Source: Candidatus Gastranaerophilales bacterium
GTDB lineage: Bacteria; Cyanobacteriota; Vampirovibrionia; Gastranaerophilales; Gastranaerophilaceae
Direction: 5' to 3'
NCBI GenBank assembly: GCA_944324285.1
Contig: CALUVR010000006.1
Span: forward strand, 19,870 to 83,869
DNA length: 64,000 nucleotides
Shown here in pieces: positions 24,305 through 31,841 of this stretch (position 1 is the stretch's first letter; each line of letters begins with the position of its first letter). A program made the position numbers and the translations under genes. The notes below the pieces were generated by a model, which was not told the origin of the DNA, did no database searches, and worked only from the letters and a program-made list of their open reading frames with translations.

Positions 24305-25280
24305 ATTTCACCACCGTATAAGTTTTTCTGAATTCGTCGTAATTCATATCAAGAATTGCTTTATATACGTTCAGATTATTCCTATCAACATCAGACATTG
24401 CATAGCCGCTGTAGAATTCATAATCCAATTCCTTCGGAAATTCTTTTATTTTATTATAAAAACTTTCCTTTAAGTCATCTCTTATAATCCCTAAAGTTCT
24501 AACCAAATCCCTGATTGTAAGCAAATCAATTAATTGTTGATATTGTTCCCTGCAGCTTGAATTTTTGAAAAACATTTTCCGTAATTCACAAACCTTAAAC
24601 ATATCAAAATACTTTTTATCCTTCTGTTCCATTTCGGAGCCTTTTCTGTTTAAGTAATTGTAGTACAAAGCTTCCGGATAATAACTCATTCGTTTTGCTT
24701 TTGTATAAACTTCCGCCCAAAACGGAACATCTTCCATTATTAAATTTTTGAACGGAATATTCTTTATTAAATCTGTTCTGTATAACTTGGACCATGCAGT
24801 TTCGCTTATTGCCGGATATACAACAGGCGGAAGCGTTTCGATGGAAAAGGTTTCATCTTTATAATTTTGTTTTAAATAATCACATGATAGATACTGCTTC
24901 GTATTATTTTTTAAATCTTCACCGAAATACTCAAATATAACAAGATCCGACTCAAGTTTTTCCGCATAATTATAAAGTCTTTCGCAGGCAATTGTCGAAA
25001 TTTTATCATCACTGTCTACAAACAAGGTATATTTACCACATGCAGCTTTAATACCTGCATTACGGGCTGAAGAAAGCCCTCCGTTTTCTTTATCTATAAT
25101 CTTCACTCTTCTATCAAATTTGCGGTATTGCTGAATTATTTTAAGCGAATTATCGGTTGAGCCGTCATTCACGCATATCAATTCCACGTCATTTAATGAC
25201 TGCGAAAGGATACTATCCAGACATCTTGAAATATATTGTTCTACATTATATACAGGAACTATAACCGAAATTTTTACCAT
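24297..25280 (-). CDS. Family 2 glycosyltransferase
   Basis: A 327-aa paralogue of the next gene, starting at ATG 25280 (MVKISVIVPVYNVEQYISRC); the frame extends upstream only from a TTG inside the FkbM gene and is rejected. Landmarks: ELICVNDGSTDNSLKI, KENGGLSSARNAGIKAACGK, LFVDSDDKI. It lies 13 nt after the FkbM-type gene. The two glycosyltransferases share the N-terminal 100 residues in pattern and diverge afterwards, so they probably add different sugars to one surface glycan. Confidence 0.9.
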   Translation of the reverse strand: MVKISVIVPVYNVEQYISRCLDSILSQSLNDVELICVNDGSTDNSLKIIQQYRKFDRRVKIIDKENGGLSSARNAGIKAACGKYTLFVDSDDKISTIACERLYNYAEKLESDLVIFEYFGEDLKNNTKQYLSCDYLKQNYKDETFSIETLPPVVYPAISETAWSKLYRTDLIKNIPFKNLIMEDVPFWAEVYTKAKRMSYYPEALYYNYLNRKGSEMEQKDKKYFDMFKVCELRKMFFKNSSCREQYQQLIDLLTIRDLVRTLGIIRDDLKESFYNKIKEFPKELDYEFYSGYAMSDVDRNNLNVYKAILDMNYDEFRKTYTVVKYG

Positions 25281-25293
25281 AACGTATATAATA

Positions 25294-26304
25294 CTATAAT
25301 TTTGGAACTTCCGCAACTAGTAAAGTTTCAAAAAGTTTATTTTCAGGCGGACATATTATTCTGAAGGTGTAGCCCAAATTCCAGGACTCTATTATAGGTT
25401 TTATAAAAAGATAATCCTCAGGTTTGTGGTAAATACTTATTAAAAGTGCAGGTTTTTGCGATTTAATAGTTTTTTCCGCACCTTTCAAAAAAGATTGTTC
25501 AAAGCCTTCAATATCTACCTTTATAAGCCCGATATCCAGATCTTTTTCTTCTGCAAAAGAATCCAGCGTGCGTGAAAGTACAAAATCTTCCGAATTATCT
25601 ACAATTTCCACCATTGAACTCTGACCGGAAAGACAGAGTTTTTCATTATCTTTTTCGCCTAGTGCACAATAAACAGGCTCTATATTTTCAATATGATTAA
25701 GCGTAATATTTTTTTTCATTTTTTTTAAATTATCTGCCGACGCTTCAAACGAATAGATTTTTTTATCCGTGTATTTTGAAAAAACAAGTGCTGAGTCACC
25801 GATAAATCCGCCGACATCTATAATATCCTTATCGCGGATTTTATCGAGAGTTTTTAATTCATCAATACTGTGCCTGTGATAAAAAACACTCGGCTCAAAA
25901 TGATTTGAACTTAATACATAATTCTTATAAACATAGAACCCGTCAAAAGTCTGCTTAATTTGTCCAAAAAAATCACGCCGCACCGTATCTGCAAAAACGG
26001 GATCCACCATAAATTTTTTCTGAAACGAATATATTTCATCTAACGTCACATCGTGTTTTTTTACAAGCGAATTATATGACTTATAAATATCAACTATTTT
26101 GTCAACTTCTTTAACACTTTCGCTATCCAGACCGTTAATCAATCTTTCATAATCTGATTTAAAATAATCTGCATCAAAATCATAGCCGCGGCTTCTTGTG
26201 TATTTTGATACAAAATTAAAGCTTTTCACAAGCGGAAGAGTTTTTTCGGTAATTTCCTCTGAGATATCAACTTCCAAATTCGGGAACATTTCTTTGTTTA
26301 TCAT
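25294..26304 (-). CDS. FkbM-family methyltransferase, leaderless start
   Basis: A 336-aa SAM-dependent methyltransferase with an FkbM domain in its C-terminal half: DIIDVGGFIGDSALVFSKYT (SAM loop), IYSFEASADNLKKMKKNI, LDIGLIKVDIEGFEQSFLKG. FkbM proteins methylate sugar or polyketide hydroxyls; with two GT2 genes downstream, O-methylation of a surface glycan is the likely role. The start is the ATG at 26304. A TTG 36 nt upstream is in frame, but it forms the -35 box (TTGACG) of a promoter whose -10 (TAAAAT) ends 7 nt before the ATG, and no ribosome site exists, so the mRNA is probably leaderless. Confidence 0.8.
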   Translation of the reverse strand: MINKEMFPNLEVDISEEITEKTLPLVKSFNFVSKYTRSRGYDFDADYFKSDYERLINGLDSESVKEVDKIVDIYKSYNSLVKKHDVTLDEIYSFQKKFMVDPVFADTVRRDFFGQIKQTFDGFYVYKNYVLSSNHFEPSVFYHRHSIDELKTLDKIRDKDIIDVGGFIGDSALVFSKYTDKKIYSFEASADNLKKMKKNITLNHIENIEPVYCALGEKDNEKLCLSGQSSMVEIVDNSEDFVLSRTLDSFAEEKDLDIGLIKVDIEGFEQSFLKGAEKTIKSQKPALLISIYHKPEDYLFIKPIIESWNLGYTFRIICPPENKLFETLLVAEVPKL

Positions 26305-26311
26305 AAGTAAA

Positions 26312-26340
26312 ATTTTACAACTTTTAATACTATTCGTCAA
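26312..26340 (-). promoter_or_regulatory. Promoter of the FkbM-GT2-GT2 operon
   Basis: Minus strand: TTGACG, 17 nt, TAAAAT, then 7 nt to the ATG at 26304. Expected start of transcription coincides with the start codon. Confidence 0.65.
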
Positions 26341-26343
26341 ATG

Positions 26344-26371
26344 AAAAGAGGGACCAAAAATCCCTCTTTGT
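26344..26371 (-). terminator. Terminator of the flagellar operon
   Basis: AAAGAGGGA/TCCCTCTTT stem with an 8-nt loop and TTTCATTT after it on the minus strand, about 30 nt past the hook-protein stop. It lies directly against the promoter of the glycan operon. Confidence 0.75.
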
Positions 26372-26399
26372 AAATGGAGTTTGAATTAAGATATGAAAA

Positions 26400-27236
26400 T
26401 TAATTACCTACAAGCCTCAAGGCTTCTTCAAGTAATTCTTTGTTGGAAGATATGAGTTTATTTGAGATTTCAAGCTGTAATTTTGCCATCTGGAAATAAG
26501 AAATATTCCCTTTAAAATCGGCGTTTGACATCTCTAATAAGCCTGAACGGATTGAACCGTAACCCAATAGAGGTTTTCCGGATTCTTCTGTTTCTACATA
26601 TTGTCCGTCTTTGAATTCATACAAGCCTGCTGCATTGTGGAAGTTTCTTGTTGTAATTCTATACAGCGGAACCGTACGTTTGCCGTTGTCGGCTTTTCCG
26701 TAGATTGTGCCATCCTCTTTTATTTCAAAGTCGTCGTATTTACCAAGATATTTACCGTTATTCGGGTCAATCCACATTTTTATGTTTGTTGTCGGAATAT
26801 CAAGGGCACCGCCTTTCAGGGCTGTTTCCTGATAAAGGTCTGCGGAGATTGTTTTTGTCCCCTGCATAATTTCACCCTTATCATTCAAAATGTAGCCCTG
26901 AACGGTATTTCCATTTCTGTCACGGTAAACACCTTCCCCGTCAAATGTAAATTCTCCCAGACGAGTATAAACACTCTTGCCTTCAGGAGTTTTCATCAGG
27001 AAAAAGCCTTTGCCTTCAAGAAATAAGTTATCGTTTGAAGTACCCGGAGTAGATTTTCCCTGACTGATTTTTTTGTCGTAGTCATCGGATATTGCTCCGC
27101 CCAAAAAGGTTTTAAAATTAACCTGTTTTTCCCTGAAACCCGGTGTATAGATGTTAGTCATGTTATCCGCAATAACATCCATCCAGTTGGTTGTAGATTT
27201 CTGGGTATTCAGCGCAGTAATAAATGAATCATTCAT
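26400..27236 (-). CDS. FlgE/FlgG-like flagellar hook-basal body protein
   Basis: A 278-aa axial flagellar protein. The N-terminus (FITALNTQKSTTNWMDVIADNMTNIYTPGFRE) holds the conserved rod/hook ANNIANVNTPGF-like motif, followed by FLGGAISDDY, GKGFFLMKTPEGKSVYTRLGEF (the GxGFF...YTRxGxF hallmark) and a C-terminal helical zipper region (GLLEMSNADFKGNISYFQMA, LQLEISNKLISSNKELL). FlgE, FlgF and FlgG share these features; the length suits FlgF/FlgG or a short hook protein. It is exported by the flagellar type III machine. Its ATG overlaps the end of the fliK-like gene by 8 nt. Confidence 0.85.
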   Translation of the reverse strand: MNDSFITALNTQKSTTNWMDVIADNMTNIYTPGFREKQVNFKTFLGGAISDDYDKKISQGKSTPGTSNDNLFLEGKGFFLMKTPEGKSVYTRLGEFTFDGEGVYRDRNGNTVQGYILNDKGEIMQGTKTISADLYQETALKGGALDIPTTNIKMWIDPNNGKYLGKYDDFEIKEDGTIYGKADNGKRTVPLYRITTRNFHNAAGLYEFKDGQYVETEESGKPLLGYGSIRSGLLEMSNADFKGNISYFQMAKLQLEISNKLISSNKELLEEALRLVGN

Positions 27237-28143
27237 TATTTTGCTCCTTATTATTTTTGTTTTGTTTTTCTCTTTCCTGACGGGATTTTGAGTAATTTAA
27301 ATCACCGTAAGCGATATTTTCTTCATTAAATCTTTGTTTAAGAAAATCTATATTATTTCTGAGATATGCTTCAACAGCTTTATCACCGGGGATAAAGTTT
27401 GCGTTGATTTTCCCTTCTTTATCCACCTGCAAAATTACTGAAACATCTTTGTCAAAATCAATTCTGAATGGTTGGTGGGTTTTGGCGGACTCCTGAAGAT
27501 TAGCAATCAAAGCTGCGGTAGCTTTTGCTGTAGACTGAGCCTGCTGGACGTTTCCGCCATTCAATACCTTTTGGAATTCAGCCGCAACGCTTTTGGCAGA
27601 CATATCTGTTTTATTCACCAAATCCGAGAAAAATTTTGCATCACTATCCGACATTTTTATAGAAGAATAATCTACGGACGGCGAAATACTTGCGATTTCA
27701 GCGCGGGTTGTCGCAGTCATAAGATTTACGGCATTGAGATTAAACTGACCGCCGTTTTTGAGCATAAAAGATTTAACCTGATCAGAAAGGGCGGCGTAGT
27801 CATCTCCCTGAGCTTCCGCCATAGAAACCTCTCCTTTTAACGGTTGTTTAGACTCATCAGAGGCAGCGTCTGCTTTTGCATCAGTCTTTTCTTCCTGCTT
27901 ATCAGCAGAAGGCTTTTCTTCTTTTTTCTCAGATTTAGTATTATCTTCTTTTTTAGATACCTCTTCTGTTTCCGACTCCTGTTCTGTTTGTTGAATATCT
28001 TTTGTATCCTCAGCTTCAGACGCCTTTAATTCATCCTGAAAAGAGGATTTTTTCTCTGACGTACGAGAAGTTGACGTGGATTTTGAGGCTGTAATCCCGT
28101 TACTTCCGAAAATTGCTGTTGCTGCTGTTTCTACATTTATCAT
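27229..28143 (-). CDS. fliK: FliK-like hook-length control protein
   Basis: A 304-aa protein with a long, highly charged Glu/Lys/Ser-rich disordered region (about 20-105), a helical middle and a C-terminal Flg_hook-like domain around 215-285 (PFRIDFDKDVSVILQVDKEG, KINANFIPGDKAVEAYLRNN). FliK proteins act as a molecular ruler and switch the export gate from hook to filament subunits. Position between fliJ and a hook protein supports the call. The low-complexity region makes similarity weak, so the symbol is a functional assignment. Confidence 0.75.
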   Translation of the reverse strand: MINVETAATAIFGSNGITASKSTSTSRTSEKKSSFQDELKASEAEDTKDIQQTEQESETEEVSKKEDNTKSEKKEEKPSADKQEEKTDAKADAASDESKQPLKGEVSMAEAQGDDYAALSDQVKSFMLKNGGQFNLNAVNLMTATTRAEIASISPSVDYSSIKMSDSDAKFFSDLVNKTDMSAKSVAAEFQKVLNGGNVQQAQSTAKATAALIANLQESAKTHQPFRIDFDKDVSVILQVDKEGKINANFIPGDKAVEAYLRNNIDFLKQRFNEENIAYGDLNYSKSRQEREKQNKNNKEQNNE

Positions 28144-28152
28144 TTTTATTAA

Positions 28153-28641
28153 TTACCCTCCATCCAGTTCGTGAAGCTGCCGCATAATTTCTTTTTCTTC
28201 TTCTTCGATTTTTTCAAGGTTTTGCCTGTAAAACCTTGTTACACCGAGTTCCGAAAAAGTTTTCAGTTCAGCCGCTTTTTCTTCTGCAATATAGGCTTCC
28301 CTGTTTTTTTCTTTATGCTTTTCAAGAACCTTTACACCCTGCTCAAGCTTGACGAGTTTTTCTTTTTCTATATCAAGTTTTCGCTGAGCTTCTACACGGA
28401 TTTCTTCTAATTTTTCCGCCTTGTCCCATAGGTGAACGAGGTAATTATCATACGCTTCGTACATCATAGGGTCAGCGTGACGCATGTTCTGCTTTGTAGC
28501 CTCTATCTCTTCGTTATTTTTTCTTATATTCTCTTCCGCTATAAAGACTGCCTGCTGTGCTTTTTGAACAACTAATAATTGTTCTTCTTTTTTGCGAATT
28601 CTGAATTCTAAGACTTTTTGTAATCTGTAACGAAAAGGCAT
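28153..28641 (-). CDS. fliJ: FliJ flagellar export chaperone
   Basis: A 162-aa protein that is almost entirely coiled coil: FRYRLQKVLEFRIRKKEEQL at the N-terminus is the FliJ signature, followed by heptads with many Glu, Lys and Arg up to the end. FliJ links the FliI ATPase to the FlhA export gate. It heads the fliJ-fliK-hook operon. No ribosome site is visible; a TATAGT box ends 5 nt before the ATG (28647-28652), so a leaderless start is possible, though no good -35 was found. Confidence 0.85.
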   Translation of the reverse strand: MPFRYRLQKVLEFRIRKKEEQLLVVQKAQQAVFIAEENIRKNNEEIEATKQNMRHADPMMYEAYDNYLVHLWDKAEKLEEIRVEAQRKLDIEKEKLVKLEQGVKVLEKHKEKNREAYIAEEKAAELKTFSELGVTRFYRQNLEKIEEEEKEIMRQLHELDGG

Positions 28642-28731
28642 TTTAGACTATACTTTCTTGTGATTATTATGTTATATAACCGCAAGTTCAGAAACATCTA
28701 AACGTATGATATATTTAATGATAAAAATCAA

Positions 28732-29175
28732 TTAGTCAATAATATGAACGCCTGTACCGGAACTGATTTGTTCATCATGATGATACCAGCCGTTTATACT
28801 TTCATAGTCAGTTTGTTTCCCGTTAAGAGAATTAGTATCATCATCCCAGTAAGGATTAACCTGCGGGGTAACTCCTGTCGGCGTACCTGTGAAAAATGTA
28901 CTTATTCTATTGAATAACCCGCCTGTACCGCCGATATTTACGCTATTATAACCATATCTGTTTCTATACCTCGGATTATCGTAGGGTCTGTCGTAAATAG
29001 GTCGCGGGTGTCTGTGATAATTTCCACGGTGCGGTCTGTGACTACGAAAATGGCTGTTGTATATGCTAGGATTATAAGCAGGACGTCCAGGCGAATATGT
29101 TGTGACATATCTTGTTGCGAATGCTCCGTTTATGGAAAATATAACTCCTATTAATAATACTAAAGATTTTTTCAT
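28732..29175 (-). CDS. Secreted His/Arg/Tyr/Pro-rich small protein
   Basis: A 147-aa protein with a signal peptide (MKKSLVLLIGVIFSINGAFA, cleavage after AFA). Residues 22-75 are dominated by His, Arg, Pro, Tyr and Asn (SHFRSHRPHRGNYHRHPRPI, YDRPYDNPRYRNRYGYN), then comes a Gly/Thr-rich end. The His-rich part could bind metal ions or associate with polysaccharide or peptidoglycan. No known family recognised. AGGAG precedes the ATG; monocistronic. Confidence 0.65.
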   Translation of the reverse strand: MKKSLVLLIGVIFSINGAFATRYVTTYSPGRPAYNPSIYNSHFRSHRPHRGNYHRHPRPIYDRPYDNPRYRNRYGYNSVNIGGTGGLFNRISTFFTGTPTGVTPQVNPYWDDDTNSLNGKQTDYESINGWYHHDEQISSGTGVHIID

Positions 29176-29268
29176 AATATACTCCTCTGATTTTTGAAAA
29201 GTTTACAACAGGGTGAGAGAATTTTCATTAGACCCTAAGGCGATATTTTATTTAAAAATATTAAATAG

Positions 29269-29297
29269 TTAACTGTTATAAAAAAATAGATTATAAT
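29269..29297 (+). promoter_or_regulatory. Promoter of the GH38 gene placing the start codon at +1
   Basis: TTAACT (29269-29274), 17 nt, perfect TATAAT (29292-29297), then AAGAAT and the ATG at 29304. No Shine-Dalgarno fits, so the transcript is probably leaderless. Confidence 0.65.
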
Positions 29298-29303
29298 AAG
29301 AAT

Positions 29304-31229
29304 ATGAAAAAGAAAGTTATTGCATATCTGCACACACACTGGGATAGAGAATGGTACAGAGAGTTTGAAGTTTTCAGACTAAGACTTTTAAGAGTTTTTG
29401 ATAACGTTCTTGAAATGCTTGAAAACGCTTCAATTCCTTGTTTTTATTTTGACGGACAGGTTGCGGCGCTTCTTGATTATCTTGAATTAAGACCTGAAAA
29501 AGAACATCAGGTCAGAAAATTTATCAAAGAGAAAAAACTATTTATCGGACCTTTTTATACACTTGTGGATGAACTTTTAACCGATAGAACAGCTTTTAAA
29601 AAAAATCTTGAAATCGGGCTTAAAATCTCACGGGATTTCGGATGTGAAGATTTTATCGGATACCTTGCTGATACCTTCGGGCACAGCAAAAATATCCCGC
29701 CAATCTTAAAAGAATTTGGTATTGATAAATGTATGGTCTGGCGCGGATGCGGGGATATTCCGTCTGAATTCAAATTTAATGGAGTTGATACTGTTAATCT
29801 TATCCGCGGGTATTTTATGGACATTTTTTCAGCCCCGATGACAATTGAACAAAAAGCAGAATGGATGAAAGGAAACCTTGATAAAATCGCCGCAAAATCA
29901 TCAAATGTTCTTTTGCTTCCTATAGGCGCCGACCATCTTGGTGTTGAACCCGACATCGCAGATCAGATAGAAAAAGTTAACGGGCTTTTAGACGATTACA
30001 AAATAACTCTCGGCTCCCCGTTTGATTATTTCGAACTTGTAAAAGATAATTTTAAAAATTTCGAGTGGAACGACGAACTCCGTGACAATTCAAAAACCTT
30101 CATCCTGCCCGGAAGCTATTCTGCCAGAACGAAAATCAAACAGCTTAATACTGAGGCTATATACAGGCTTGATTTTGCAAACCGGATACAAAAACACTAC
30201 GGCTCAAGGTACGACAGCGTAATTGAATATGCCTATAAACTACTATTACAAAATCAGGCACACGACGGAATTTGCGGCTGTTCAACCGATGCAGTCCATA
30301 GAGAAAACATCACCCGCTACGAAAAAATTCTTCAAATAGCGAATACTATTGTTGAAGAATTAAGATTAAAGCATAATTTTAAAACTCCTGTAATAGAAAG
30401 CCCGACACCATTAGAAGGCTACGAAATCATAGAAACGCATAAAGGCTTTGATAATAAAATTCTGTATGATACACAAAAAATTCCTGTAACAGAGGATTTG
30501 ACAGACATTTATACATTACGCAAAAAGCCTGAAAGCCTTACAAATATTAATTTACAAATAAAAGACGTTAAACTCTTCGCCGGTAATATTCAAATAGAAT
30601 TTGTCCGCCGCGACGATCTTGGCGACACTTATAACTTTGCGCCGCGTGAGGATGATTACGGCGAAGTTGCGAAAGTATTTGAAATTAGCGATAACACAAT
30701 CAAAACAAGCTTTTTCAACGTCGAATTCTACAAAACCGAAACCCTTATTAATTTTAAAATTAAATGGAATAATAATTTAACGGATAAACTCTGGCAGGTT
30801 AGGTTTAGCCTTAAAAAACCTGTTACTGAAACATTTTCGGAAGATATGAATTCAATAATCAAGCGAAAATTTGACCCTGATTACGACATGCGTAAAAACC
30901 TTCCGAAAACCCGCGGTATTGAAACAAAATCCAACTTTGCTCCGATGCAGAGATATGTGGGTGCGCATGGGTTCGGAATTATCACAAAAGGACTCACAGA
31001 ATATGAAGTATTCCAAAATTCGCTTGCAATAACAATTTTACGCAGCACCGGAATTATTTCAAACCCGAAAAATCCTGCCCGTTCAACCCCTGCAGGTCCG
31101 CCGCTTCCGGTGCCTGAAGCACAGCAGATAGGACCAAACACTGCAGAATTTTCTATAGGATTTTTCTCTCCGGAAGAAGCTGAAAACAGAATTTTAGAAG
31201 TCTTTCCTCAGGCTGTTTTTGAGGATTAG
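29304..31229 (+). CDS. Glycoside hydrolase family 38 alpha-mannosidase-like enzyme
   Basis: A 641-aa cytoplasmic enzyme. The zinc and active-site residues of GH38 are visible: HTHWDREWY at 10-18 (H12 and D14 as ligands), the nucleophile Asp in GYLADTFGHS (D123), GADHLGVEPD, and NQAHDGICGCSTDAVHREN with the last zinc His near 321. It is shorter than the usual 850-1000 aa; the C-terminal beta domains are reduced. Probably releases alpha-linked mannose from host or dietary glycan fragments taken into the cell. No signal peptide; no transporter adjacent. Confidence 0.88.
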   Translation: MKKKVIAYLHTHWDREWYREFEVFRLRLLRVFDNVLEMLENASIPCFYFDGQVAALLDYLELRPEKEHQVRKFIKEKKLFIGPFYTLVDELLTDRTAFKKNLEIGLKISRDFGCEDFIGYLADTFGHSKNIPPILKEFGIDKCMVWRGCGDIPSEFKFNGVDTVNLIRGYFMDIFSAPMTIEQKAEWMKGNLDKIAAKSSNVLLLPIGADHLGVEPDIADQIEKVNGLLDDYKITLGSPFDYFELVKDNFKNFEWNDELRDNSKTFILPGSYSARTKIKQLNTEAIYRLDFANRIQKHYGSRYDSVIEYAYKLLLQNQAHDGICGCSTDAVHRENITRYEKILQIANTIVEELRLKHNFKTPVIESPTPLEGYEIIETHKGFDNKILYDTQKIPVTEDLTDIYTLRKKPESLTNINLQIKDVKLFAGNIQIEFVRRDDLGDTYNFAPREDDYGEVAKVFEISDNTIKTSFFNVEFYKTETLINFKIKWNNNLTDKLWQVRFSLKKPVTETFSEDMNSIIKRKFDPDYDMRKNLPKTRGIETKSNFAPMQRYVGAHGFGIITKGLTEYEVFQNSLAITILRSTGIISNPKNPARSTPAGPPLPVPEAQQIGPNTAEFSIGFFSPEEAENRILEVFPQAVFED

Positions 31230-31256
31230 TGTTAAGAAGTGTAAAGAAATAATGTT

Positions 31257-31435
31257 GATATAGCAATTATATATTCCAAAAATACTTTATTAATATGTAA
31301 ACAATATCGATTAAATAAACACGAGACATAAAACACACACTTACTAACTACACTACCTACTACACACTAACCTTCTACACACACGAGGAATTACAAAAAG
31401 AATTCCAAACTCTATCGAAAGATAGGGTTTTTTAT
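31257..31435 (+). ncRNA. Candidate small RNA, tandem copy 1
   Basis: First of two direct repeats with a period of 229 nt. Order: TAC-N11-GTA (31283-31299), TTAAATAAACACGAG (31311-31325), an unstructured C/A/U-rich segment with ACCTACT and AACCTTCTAC (complementary to Shine-Dalgarno AGAAGG/AGTAGG), small hairpin GGAATT/AATTCC (31386-31405) and a terminator AAACTCTATC-GAAA-GATAGGGTTT with a T run (31408-31436). No ORF. It lies between the GH38 gene and glnA. Confidence 0.6.
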
Positions 31436-31436
31436 T
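31408..31436 (+). terminator. Intrinsic terminator of sRNA copy 1
   Basis: Ten-pair stem with a GAAA tetraloop and TTTTTTATT. Confidence 0.85.
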
Positions 31437-31485
31437 ATGTTTATTTTTGAAATCATTCTATTACGAAATGTAACAAAATAAATCA

Positions 31486-31664
31486 GATATAGCAATTATA
31501 TACTTCAAAAATACTTTACTTATATGTAAGCAATATCGATTAAATAAACACGAGACATAAAACACACACTTACTACTACACTACCTACTACACACTAACC
31601 TTCTACACACACGAGGAATTACAAAAAAGAATTCCAAAACTCTATTGAAAAATAGAGTTTTTCT
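31486..31664 (+). ncRNA. Candidate small RNA, tandem copy 2
   Basis: Second direct repeat, nearly identical to copy 1 in the central C/A-rich segment. Differences concentrate in the terminator, where the stem reads CTCTATT-GAAA-AATAGAG instead of CTCTATC-GAAA-GATAGGG: a C-G pair replaced by U-A and a U-G by U-A pair, with the GAAA loop kept. This compensatory change supports an RNA product. TAC-N11-GTA is at 31512-31528. Confidence 0.6.
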
Positions 31665-31669
31665 TTTTT
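31637..31669 (+). terminator. Intrinsic terminator of sRNA copy 2
   Basis: AAACTCTATT-GAAA-AATAGAGTTT followed by TTCTTTTTT; covaries with copy 1. Confidence 0.85.
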
Positions 31670-31749
31670 ATGCCAAAATTTTACAATATTTTTGCTATTA
31701 TTAATAAAAAAATCAGCCATTAAGCAATACGTCAAAACCCGCGTCTTTA

Positions 31750-31800
31750 TACATTCTTAATATGTAAGTGCTTGACCTTTTTTGAAAAAAGTATTCTAAT
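31750..31800 (+). promoter_or_regulatory. glnA promoter with upstream TAC-N11-GTA site
   Basis: TTGACC (31772-31777), 17 nt, TCTAAT (31795-31800). Directly upstream is TAC-N11-GTAAG (31750-31768), the motif also found before the candidate sRNAs. Transcription would start near 31807, giving a 35-nt leader. Confidence 0.7.
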
Positions 31801-31841
31801 AAGATACGTGGAATATTTTTACAAAGAAGAAAGAGGACTAC

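Noticed and set aside
31257..31664. CRISPR array explanation for the direct repeats
   Set aside because: Only two copies about 180 nt long with terminators; no short repeats with unique spacers and no cas genes.
31670..31841. Glutamine riboswitch or NtcA box upstream of glnA
   Set aside because: No glnA-motif consensus was recognised and no GTA-N8-TAC is present; only the different TAC-N11-GTA motif is seen.
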